A DNA stretch of 10,271 nucleotides from an uncultured Eubacteriales bacterium (GTDB lineage: Bacteria; Bacillota; Clostridia; Lachnospirales; Lachnospiraceae), in assembly GCA_900313855.1 (NCBI GenBank), contig OMSZ01000068.1:1-10271 (forward strand), read 5' to 3'. The position numbers and the translations under genes are program-made. Positions 1 through 5,363 of the stretch are shown here, one piece after another; the first letter of the stretch is position 1; the number at the start of each line of letters is the position of its first letter. The notes under the pieces were generated by a model. It worked only from the letters and a program-made list of their open reading frames with translations. It did not search any database and was not told the DNA's origin.

Positions 1-2
1 AA

Positions 3-674
3 GAAACAGGAAAGACTATAACCGATGAAGATATCAGGAAGTACATATATGGCTGCAATAACAGGGATATAGTAAAGCATTTCTTCTTAGATAAGTATGG
101 CTGGGATAAGCTGGATTCTGCACAGGCGGAGGGGGAAAATAACAAGACAAAGTCGACTAAGACAGATGAAGAGATTGACAATATAATATTTCAGCAGATA
201 GATAAAGAGATTACCACACTTGCAAAAGAAATAGCTGAGAAAAAGGAAAGTTTGTATCGAACGCTTTGCAGGGAACTGGATACGATAGAAATTGCACCGG
301 GGCTTGCTGATTATCTTGACAGGTTGAAAGCAGATGGTATCAAATGTGCCATTGTGTCTGCCGCAACAAAGGAAAATATTGAACTTTATTTTGAAGTGTT
401 TAATCTGAATAAATGGTTTTCATGGGAGCAGATAGTATATGATGATGGAATTCTTCCCGGAAAACCCGAGCCTGACATGTGGCTGGCGGCAGCAGACAGA
501 CTTCATGTAGATATCGGTAATTGCATTGTGTATGAGGATTCGTTAAATGGAATCCTTGCGGCCAAAAGAGCAGGTGCGGCAAGGATAGTTGCCGTGTATG
601 GTGATGCCGATAGAAATATGCTGGAAAAACAGGGACTTGCGGATGAGTATGTTCATGATTGGACAAAAGAATAA
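3..674 (+). CDS. HAD superfamily hydrolase, beta-phosphoglucomutase-like (5' end missing)
   Basis: The reading frame is open from base 3 to the TAA at 672-674 (223 visible codons) with no ATG in it, so the start lies left of the window. An internal TTG at 252 should not be taken as the start, because clear cap-domain sequence precedes it. Visible HAD subfamily I features, in order, are a helical cap region (TDEDIRKYIYGCNNRDIVKHF, 21-83), motif II (CAIVSAATKEN, serine), motif III (PGKPEPD, lysine) and motif IV (CIVYEDSLNGILAAKRAG, acidic pair). The nucleophile DxD motif would lie about 35 residues upstream, outside the window. By family, these enzymes are cytosolic phosphatases or phosphomutases using Mg2+ and an aspartyl-phosphate intermediate. 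The closest resemblance is to beta-phosphoglucomutase/YcjU-like proteins, but the substrate cannot be read. A polar Lys/Thr/Glu-rich stretch (114-173) interrupts the cap and looks like an insertion. No terminator follows the gene. Confidence 0.85.
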   Translation, partial: ETGKTITDEDIRKYIYGCNNRDIVKHFFLDKYGWDKLDSAQAEGENNKTKSTKTDEEIDNIIFQQIDKEITTLAKEIAEKKESLYRTLCRELDTIEIAPGLADYLDRLKADGIKCAIVSAATKENIELYFEVFNLNKWFSWEQIVYDDGILPGKPEPDMWLAAADRLHVDIGNCIVYEDSLNGILAAKRAGAARIVAVYGDADRNMLEKQGLADEYVHDWTKE

Positions 675-680
675 AATATA

Positions 681-709
681 TTAACAAATCGCCAATACTG
701 TGATAAAAT
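681..709 (+). promoter_or_regulatory. Predicted sigma-A-type promoter for the nucleotidyltransferase/HEPN (and probably aspS) unit
   Basis: A -35 box TTAACA (681-686) is separated by 17 bp from a -10 box TAAAAT (704-709). A TG dinucleotide at 701-702 makes it an extended -10. Each hexamer matches consensus in 5 of 6 positions. A start site near 715-717 would give a leader of about 55-60 nt before the first gene. The 5-bp inverted repeat TCGCC (689-693)/GGCGA (711-715) flanks the -10 and could be an operator. A small hairpin (GAAAC 739-743/GTTTC 748-752) lies in the leader just before the ribosome binding site. Confidence 0.65.
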
Positions 710-772
710 GGGCGAAGTACGTGAATTGCGGTTTTGAGGAAACAATGGTTTCTAGTATGAGAGGATAATATA

Positions 773-1066
773 GTGATGGATTATAATCTTCCGGGTGATG
801 TATTAAGTGATATTATTTCTATTGCTGAAAAAAATAATATTCAAAAGATAATTCTGTTCGGCTCGAGAGCCAGAAAAGATAACAGCGACAGGAGCGATAT
901 AGATATAGCAGTAACGGGTGGAGATGTGGACTCGTTTTACTGGGATATCAATGAAGATGTATGGTCGTTGCTTTCATTTGATATTGTTGAACTTGATAAG
1001 TGTTCCGCTGAATTGATAAGTGAGATAGATAGAGATGGGGTAACAATATATGAAAAAAATAGATAA
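773..1066 (+). CDS. MntA-like nucleotidyltransferase (predicted antitoxin of a HEPN-MNT pair)
   Basis: This is a 97-residue minimal nucleotidyltransferase (Pol beta superfamily, MNT/HI0073-like). The signature GSX10DXD is complete: Gly30-Ser31, then ten residues, then Asp42-Ile-Asp44. A third candidate metal-binding carboxylate is Asp70 (FDIVEL). In characterised MntA/HepT systems such proteins transfer AMP groups to a tyrosine of the partner HEPN RNase and so neutralise it. That role is inferred here from the motif and the neighbour. The start is either GTG at 773 or ATG at 776. The GAGAGG at 759-764 is 8 nt from the GTG and 11 nt from the ATG, which slightly favours GTG. The gene overlaps the next one by 17 nt, indicating translational coupling, as is typical for these pairs. 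The size is normal for the family and nothing looks broken. An alternative label is a generic nucleotidyltransferase-domain protein. Confidence 0.9.
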   Translation: MMDYNLPGDVLSDIISIAEKNNIQKIILFGSRARKDNSDRSDIDIAVTGGDVDSFYWDINEDVWSLLSFDIVELDKCSAELISEIDRDGVTIYEKNR

Positions 1067-1448
1067 TTTTAACAATGCTTTGCAAGTATTGAAAAAGGCA
1101 GATTTTGACAGGGTATCTGATGATGAAATATATCGAACAGGAATTATTGGTCAGTTTAATCTTACCTTTGAATTGGCATGGAAGGCATTGCAAGCTGTAA
1201 TGCAAAGACATTCGATACAGGAGGCGGCAAGTGGTTCGCCTAGAGAGATAATTAAACTGGGATATAAGGTTGGTTTTGTGACACAGGAAGAAGAATGGTT
1301 ATTGATGCTGAAAAAGAGGAATCTTTCTACACACATTTATAATGAAGAAGAAATAGATGAAATGATTGGTTTAATTAAGGAATCATTTATACCGGCATTT
1401 AACATGCTATTGGATAATTTGTATGAGAAAGCTGCAGAAGCAGATTAA
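1050..1448 (+). CDS. HI0074-family HEPN protein (nucleotidyltransferase substrate-binding; predicted HepT-type RNase toxin)
   Basis: This is a 132-residue all-helical protein of the HI0074/NTase substrate-binding family (HEPN superfamily). The N-terminal FNLTFELAWKAL helix (36-47) is typical of the family. The catalytic HEPN motif RX4HXY is intact: Arg90, His95 and Tyr97 (RNLSTHIY). In studied HEPN-MNT systems Arg and His are required for ribonuclease activity, and the tyrosine is the residue AMPylated by the partner enzyme; at least one such HEPN protein trims tRNA 3' ends. Here those roles are inferred from the motif. The ATG at 1050 lies inside the end of the upstream nucleotidyltransferase gene, with GGGG at 1037-1040 as a modest ribosome binding site. 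Only 34 nt separate its stop from aspS, with no terminator and no convincing promoter between, so aspS probably shares the transcript. The codons are A+T-rich and use AGA/AGG/CGA, unlike the CGT/CGC-containing aspS, which fits an accessory module. Confidence 0.88.
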   Translation: MKKIDNFNNALQVLKKADFDRVSDDEIYRTGIIGQFNLTFELAWKALQAVMQRHSIQEAASGSPREIIKLGYKVGFVTQEEEWLLMLKKRNLSTHIYNEEEIDEMIGLIKESFIPAFNMLLDNLYEKAAEAD

Positions 1449-1482
1449 TATATATATAAAGATAAAGTAAGGAGTATATATC

Positions 1483-3324
1483 ATGGCAGAATCAATGAAG
1501 GGTCTTAAAAGGACTCACAGATGTACTGAAGTCAGCAACAAGAATGTTGGAGAAAGTGTTACCGTTATGGGCTGGGTGCAGAAGAGCCGTAACAAGGGCG
1601 GAATCATTTTCGTGGATCTCAGGGATAGAAGCGGACTTCTTCAGATTATTTTTGAAGAGGATAAATGCGGTGCTGAGAGCTTTGCAAAGGCTGAGAAGTT
1701 AAGAAGTGAGTTTGTTGTTGCGATTACAGGTAATGTTGCGCTTCGTGCAGGCGGTATCAACAAGAACCTTGCTACAGGAGATATTGAGATAATCGCTAAG
1801 GATATAAGAATTCTTTCAGAGGCAGAGACACCTCCGTTCCCGATTGAGGAGAACTCTAAGACTAAGGAAGAGATCAGACTTAAATACAGAACATTAGACC
1901 TTCGTCGTCCTGACCTTCAGAGAAATCTCATTTTAAGAAGTAAGGTTGTAAGCATAATCCGCAACTTCTTATCAGAGGAAGGCTTCTTGGAGATTGAAAC
2001 ACCTATACTTAACAAGTCAACACCGGAGGGAGCAAGAGACTATCTTGTGCCATCGCGCGTGCATCCGGGATCATTTTATGCACTCCCGCAGTCACCGCAG
2101 ATTTTCAAGCAGCTTTTGATGGCATCAGGCTATGACCGTTACTATCAGGTTGCAAAATGTTTCCGTGACGAGGATCTTCGTGCTGACCGTCAGCCGGAGT
2201 TTACCCAGATAGATATGGAGTTATCATTTGTTGATATAGACGATGTATTAGATGTAAATGAGCGCCTGCTTGCAAGAGTATTCAAGGAGGCGATCGGAGT
2301 TGATGTTCCGCTTCCGATACAGAGAATGACATGGGCAGAGGCCATGGAGCGTTTCGGTTCGGACAAGCCGGATATCCGCTTTGGCATGGAGCTTAAGAAT
2401 GTTACAGACGTTGTTAAGGGTTGTGGTTTTGGTGTATTTACGGGTGCAATCGAAAACGGCGGTTCTGTTCGCGGTATCAATGTTAAGGGACAGGGCGCAA
2501 TGCCTCGTAAGAAGATTGACGCGTTGGTTGATTTTGCCAAAGGTTATGGAGCAAAAGGTCTTGCATATATTGCAATCGGTGAAGACGGTTCGATTAAGTC
2601 TTCATTTGCAAAGTTCATGACTGATGAGGAAATGAACAACCTTGTTGCTGCACTTGACGGTGAGAGCGGTGACCTTCTTCTCTTTGCTGCAGACAGAGAC
2701 AAGATTGTATTCTCTGTACTTGGCGCACTTCGCTGCGAGATGGCATCACAGCTTGAGCTTGTGAGCAAGGACGATTACAGATTCCTTTGGGTAACAGAGT
2801 TCCCTGTATTTGAGTGGTCTGATGATGAGGAGAGATATCAGGCAATGCACCATCCATTTACAATGCCGATGGAAGAGGATCTTGAGATGTTAGAGCAGTC
2901 ACTTGCCGAGATGGAAAGCGGCAAGGCATTTACCGAGTCTAAGGAATCCGGAATGAGCAAGGCAAGAGCTAAGGCATACGATATTGTATTAAACGGTGTC
3001 GAGCTTGGTGGTGGTTCAGTCCGTATCCATCAGGATGATATTCAGGAGAAGATGTTTAAGCTTCTTGGAATCAGTGAAGAGGATGCTAATGACAGATTCG
3101 GTTTCATGCTTACAGCATTTAAGTATGGTGTACCACCTCACGCAGGACTTGCATTTGGTCTTGATAGAATGATAATGCTTATGACCGGTGCCGAGTCAAT
3201 CCGTGACGTTATCGCATTCCCAAAAATTAAGGATGCAAGCTGCTTGCTTTCTGATGCACCGTCATCAGTTGACAAGAAGCAGTTAGAGGAGCTTTGTATT
3301 GAAGTTAAGGTTCCTGAAGAATAA
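1483..3324 (+). CDS. aspS: Aspartyl-tRNA synthetase
   Basis: This 613-residue class IIb synthetase of the bacterial type charges tRNA-Asp with aspartate in the cytosol, using ATP. Domains in order are an N-terminal OB-fold anticodon-binding domain (about 10-115, with GWVQKSRNKGGIIFVDLRDR), the class II catalytic core, the bacterial GAD insertion (about 285-415) and the C-terminal catalytic part. Motif 2 is FRDEDLRADRQPEF (227-240, Arg228) and motif 3 is GLAFGLDRMIML (555-566, Arg562). The aspartate-site region around PQSPQIFKQ (202-210) and the GGGSVRIH segment (509-516) are intact. It is a little longer than E. coli AspRS, mainly through about 17 extra charged residues between HHPFT (456-460) and the AYDIV helix (498-502). 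Lysine occupies the anticodon-loop position that differs between discriminating and non-discriminating enzymes, so tRNA-Asn charging cannot be judged here. Start: ATG at 1483, 8 nt after AAGGAG (1469-1474). A strong terminator follows. Confidence 0.98.
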   Translation: MAESMKGLKRTHRCTEVSNKNVGESVTVMGWVQKSRNKGGIIFVDLRDRSGLLQIIFEEDKCGAESFAKAEKLRSEFVVAITGNVALRAGGINKNLATGDIEIIAKDIRILSEAETPPFPIEENSKTKEEIRLKYRTLDLRRPDLQRNLILRSKVVSIIRNFLSEEGFLEIETPILNKSTPEGARDYLVPSRVHPGSFYALPQSPQIFKQLLMASGYDRYYQVAKCFRDEDLRADRQPEFTQIDMELSFVDIDDVLDVNERLLARVFKEAIGVDVPLPIQRMTWAEAMERFGSDKPDIRFGMELKNVTDVVKGCGFGVFTGAIENGGSVRGINVKGQGAMPRKKIDALVDFAKGYGAKGLAYIAIGEDGSIKSSFAKFMTDEEMNNLVAALDGESGDLLLFAADRDKIVFSVLGALRCEMASQLELVSKDDYRFLWVTEFPVFEWSDDEERYQAMHHPFTMPMEEDLEMLEQSLAEMESGKAFTESKESGMSKARAKAYDIVLNGVELGGGSVRIHQDDIQEKMFKLLGISEEDANDRFGFMLTAFKYGVPPHAGLAFGLDRMIMLMTGAESIRDVIAFPKIKDASCLLSDAPSSVDKKQLEELCIEVKVPEE

Positions 3325-3339
3325 CAGGTTATTACCTCT

Positions 3340-3368
3340 CCCCTCGGTTCAATCCGAGGGGTTTTCTT
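3340..3368 (+). terminator. Intrinsic terminator of aspS
   Basis: A perfect 8-bp G+C-rich stem, CCCCTCGG (3340-3347)/CCGAGGGG (3354-3361), encloses the 6-nt loop TTCAAT and is followed by TTTTCTT. It begins 15 nt after the aspS stop codon and ends the upstream transcription unit. Confidence 0.95.
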
Positions 3369-3392
3369 ATGTCAGGATTAAAATATATTTAA

Positions 3393-3410
3393 TTAAGGTA
3401 ACGTTAAGGT
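3393..3410 (+). promoter_or_regulatory. Tandem TTAAGGT repeat, candidate OmpR/PhoB-type operator
   Basis: Two identical heptamers TTAAGGT occur at 3393-3399 and 3404-3410, exactly 11 bp apart, and the second ends 8 bp before the predicted -35 box (3419). Direct repeats at one-helical-turn spacing upstream of a promoter are the standard binding layout for a dimer of OmpR/PhoB-family response regulators. Such a regulator is encoded at 4680-5363, but the pairing is inference. A single inverted copy (ACCTTAA, 4607-4613) lies upstream of that regulator's own predicted promoter. Confidence 0.5.
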
Positions 3411-3418
3411 TTGCCGAT

Positions 3419-3446
3419 TTTACGGATAAGATTCCTCTGGTATGAT
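3419..3446 (+). promoter_or_regulatory. Predicted extended -10 promoter of the DUF975 gene
   Basis: The -10 box TATGAT (3441-3446) is preceded by TGG (3438-3440), an extended -10. The -35 is weak (TTTACG, 3419-3424, 16-bp spacer, 4 of 6 matches). A weak -35 with a direct repeat just upstream fits a promoter needing an activator. Transcription would begin near 3453 and leave a leader of about 96 nt. Confidence 0.55.
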
Positions 3447-3465
3447 GGGCACATAAAGTTAATAA

Positions 3466-3495
3466 AGCAGTTACGAATAAATCGTTTTAACTGCT
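3466..3495 (+). repeat. Inverted repeat in the leader of the DUF975 gene
   Basis: Perfect 8-bp arms AGCAGTTA (3466-3473) and TAACTGCT (3488-3495) enclose 14 nt that can form a smaller inner pairing (ACGA/TCGT). It lies in the predicted 5' leader, about 40 nt before the ribosome binding site. There is no U-tract directly after it, so it is not a terminator. It could be an mRNA hairpin or a binding site for a dimeric regulator. Confidence 0.5.
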
Positions 3496-3548
3496 ATAAA
3501 CCAAATAACCCATATTAAAGATAGAAGATAAAAAAAGGAGGAATCATT

Positions 3549-4469
3549 ATGTGGGATAGAAAGAAATTAAAGGAAGTAGCAAAAGAGAAGTTTCAGGCAA
3601 ATTATTGGAAGTGTGTATTAGTAGCTTTATTGTTCTCTTTCATTATGGGAGGCATGGGAGCTTCAAGCGGATACCGGGGCAATTACAATTTTAACAATTT
3701 CGGTAATCACAGCATTAACAATTTATCTGATGATGATGATAAGGATGATGAGGATTTATTCGATGAGGATGATCCGGATGACGCTAAGGTAAAGGCTGCT
3801 TATGACAGTGCTTTGGGAAAGGATATCCGGGATGCGATTAAGGATGCCGACAAAGCCGACAAAGAAGCAAAAGAGGTTTTTGACAAGTTCAAGGATTTAA
3901 ATGGACCTGAAGTGGCAGCATTTATTGTATTAATAGTAATTGTTGTAACCATAATAGTACTTATAGCGATAGCAATTGGAATAGTGATCGATGCATTGCT
4001 TATCAATCCGATAGAGATCGGATGCGCAAAGTTCTTCTATAAGAACTTAAGTGAACCGGCTAACGTATCTAATGTAACCTGTGGTTTTGACTATGGTTAT
4101 AAGAACAACGTTAAGATCATGCTTTGGAGAGATGTATATACATTCCTCTGGTCATTGCTCTTAGTTATTCCTGGTATTGTTAAAAGCTACGAGTACAAAA
4201 TGATCCCTTATCTCTTGGCAGAGAATCCTGAGATGACTAAGGAAGAAGCTTTTGCAGAGAGTAAGAGAATGATGGATGGTCAGAAGTGGAAAGCATTTGT
4301 GTTAGATCTTTCCTTCATCGGATGGGATATCCTTTCAGGATTGTTTACAATGGGTCTTCTCTCAGTATTCTTCGTAGCACCTTATAAGAGATCAGCACAG
4401 GCAGCTCTTTATGATGCACTTAAATACGGACAGACTACAAGAAGCGAAAGTGAAGTAGCACCTATGTAA
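3549..4469 (+). CDS. DUF975 family integral membrane protein
   Basis: This 306-residue protein begins with the family-typical MWDRKKLKEVAKEKFQANYW and carries the conserved segment PGIVKSYEYKMIPYLLAENPEM (208-229). After that come an AxxSxxMMxGxKW stretch (236-247) and a C-terminal LSFIGWDILSGL/PYKRSAQAALYDALK region, all as in DUF975. Membrane segments are predicted at about 20-38, 123-152, 195-211 and 250-278. Between the first two lies a very acidic stretch (61-78, 14 of 18 residues Asp or Glu), then a charged, Lys/Asp/Ala-rich helical region (80-115); this long hydrophilic loop is the odd part of the protein. Its biochemical function is unknown, and family membership only says it is an inner-membrane protein. 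Start: ATG at 3549, 7 nt after a perfect AGGAGG (3536-3541). It forms its own transcription unit with a promoter, candidate operator and terminator, next to a two-component system that may control it. Confidence 0.9.
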   Translation: MWDRKKLKEVAKEKFQANYWKCVLVALLFSFIMGGMGASSGYRGNYNFNNFGNHSINNLSDDDDKDDEDLFDEDDPDDAKVKAAYDSALGKDIRDAIKDADKADKEAKEVFDKFKDLNGPEVAAFIVLIVIVVTIIVLIAIAIGIVIDALLINPIEIGCAKFFYKNLSEPANVSNVTCGFDYGYKNNVKIMLWRDVYTFLWSLLLVIPGIVKSYEYKMIPYLLAENPEMTKEEAFAESKRMMDGQKWKAFVLDLSFIGWDILSGLFTMGLLSVFFVAPYKRSAQAALYDALKYGQTTRSESEVAPM

Positions 4470-4531
4470 TACCTTAGGCGAAATGCTTTATCAATTAAAG
4501 ATTTAACTGACTGATATATTTTAAAACAGAG

Positions 4532-4571
4532 AATCTCTCTTATAGGTTAATGCTTATGAGAGAGATTTTTT
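4532..4571 (+). terminator. Intrinsic terminator of the DUF975 gene
   Basis: A long hairpin has outer arms AATCTCTCT (4532-4540) and AGAGAGATT (4559-4567). It continues inward through TATAGGT/GCTTATG, including T-G and G-T wobbles, to the 4-nt loop TAAT. A T-run to 4571 completes it. It lies about 60 nt past the DUF975 stop and separates that gene from the two-component operon. Confidence 0.9.
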
Positions 4572-4621
4572 GATTTGCAGCAGACTTTGTTTCCTGTAAA
4601 GCAAAAACCTTAAGTTCAGGG

Positions 4622-4650
4622 TGGAAAAATTACTTTATATGCATTACAAT
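4622..4650 (+). promoter_or_regulatory. Predicted promoter of the two-component/EAL/cellulase operon
   Basis: The -10 box TACAAT (4645-4650, 5 of 6) lies 17 bp after a -35-like TGGAAA (4622-4627, 4 of 6). A start near 4657 gives a leader of about 23 nt before the ATG, with AGGGGAGGAATT as ribosome binding region. A single ACCTTAA half-site (4607-4613) lies upstream, the inverse of the TTAAGGT heptamer near the neighbouring gene. The rest of 4572-4621 shows no structure I recognise. Confidence 0.45.
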
Positions 4651-4679
4651 TAGTATAGATAAATAGGGGAGGAATTCAA

Positions 4680-5363
4680 ATGAATTACAAAATACTTATC
4701 GCAGATGATGAGGCGGAGATCAGGGATCTCTTAAAGCTTTATCTGGAAAATGAAGGTTATAATGTAGTTGAAGCACAGGATGGCAGGGCGGCGTTAACTC
4801 TTCTTAGAAAAGAGAAGCCCGATCTTTGTGTATTAGATATTATGATGCCTGAGATGGACGGCTATCACGTATTGCAGGAGCTTAGAAAGGAAAGCAATAT
4901 TCCGGTTATTATTCTCTCGGCTAAGGATGCGGATTCGGAAAAGATATTAGGACTTAATCTAGGTGCCGACGATTATCTGGCAAAACCGTTTAATCCGCTA
5001 GAGGCAGTTGCGAGAGTTAATTCCAATATCAGAAGATTTTACAGATTAGGTGCTAATGAGGTTAAGGCAGAGGTTATCAAGGTTCGCGATCTTTCATTGG
5101 ATCCTGAAAGCTGTATCTTGAAAAAGGGCGATGAGACTATCGAGCTTACCTCTGTGGAGTACAAGATTATGGAGCTATTTATGACACATCCGAATAAGGT
5201 CTTTACCAAACAGCAGATATATGAGCACGGCTGGGGAGATGAATTCATAATAGCGGATAACAATATAATGGTTTGCATCAGTAAGCTAAGAAGCAAGTTG
5301 GATGAAGATCCATCAGCATATATTAAGACCTTAAGAGGTTTGGGTTATCGTTTGGAGAATTAA
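4680..5363 (+). CDS. OmpR/PhoB-family response regulator
   Basis: This 227-residue two-component response regulator is of the usual family length. The receiver domain (about 1-115) has the acidic pair Asp9-Asp10, the phospho-acceptor Asp53 (VLDIMMPEMDG), the switch serine Ser80 (IILSAKD) and Lys102 (LAKPF). The DNA-binding winged helix (about 130-227) shows LTSVEYKIMELF and ends in the canonical IKTLRGLGYRLEN. All residues needed for phosphorylation are present. By family it is phosphorylated by its partner kinase and binds tandem repeats as a dimer. Start: ATG at 4680, preceded by GGGGAGG (4666-4672). It is the first gene of a four-gene cluster, its TAA is followed directly by the kinase ATG, and the kinase ribosome binding site lies inside its last codons. 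Candidate targets are the TTAAGGT repeat before the DUF975 gene and possibly its own promoter. Signal and regulon are unknown. Confidence 0.96.
   Translation: MNYKILIADDEAEIRDLLKLYLENEGYNVVEAQDGRAALTLLRKEKPDLCVLDIMMPEMDGYHVLQELRKESNIPVIILSAKDADSEKILGLNLGADDYLAKPFNPLEAVARVNSNIRRFYRLGANEVKAEVIKVRDLSLDPESCILKKGDETIELTSVEYKIMELFMTHPNKVFTKQQIYEHGWGDEFIIADNNIMVCISKLRSKLDEDPSAYIKTLRGLGYRLEN

Noticed and set aside
252..674. HAD gene starting at TTG 252
   Set aside because: The same frame continues open to the left edge with cap-domain sequence, so this would remove a conserved part of the protein.
400..687. 95-codon minus-strand frame over the HAD gene
   Set aside because: The protein is low-complexity, His/Pro-rich and unlike known families, and the + strand carries intact HAD motifs.
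1400..1475. A separate aspS promoter
   Set aside because: -35-like TTGTAT (1419-1424) has no -10 at 16-18 bp; the AT-rich TATATATATA run before the ribosome binding site has no matching -35. A weak promoter cannot be excluded.
2381..2620. 79-codon + strand frame inside aspS
   Set aside because: It is out of frame with the conserved GAD domain of AspRS and has no ribosome binding site or family resemblance.
4607..4613. ACCTTAA as a full autoregulatory operator of the response regulator
   Set aside because: Only one half-site is present; no second copy lies 11 bp to either side. It is kept only as a weak hint.
4572..4679. Possible c-di-GMP riboswitch before the two-component/EAL operon
   Set aside because: The sequence lacks the conserved GEMM core and the predicted transcript leader is only about 23 nt.
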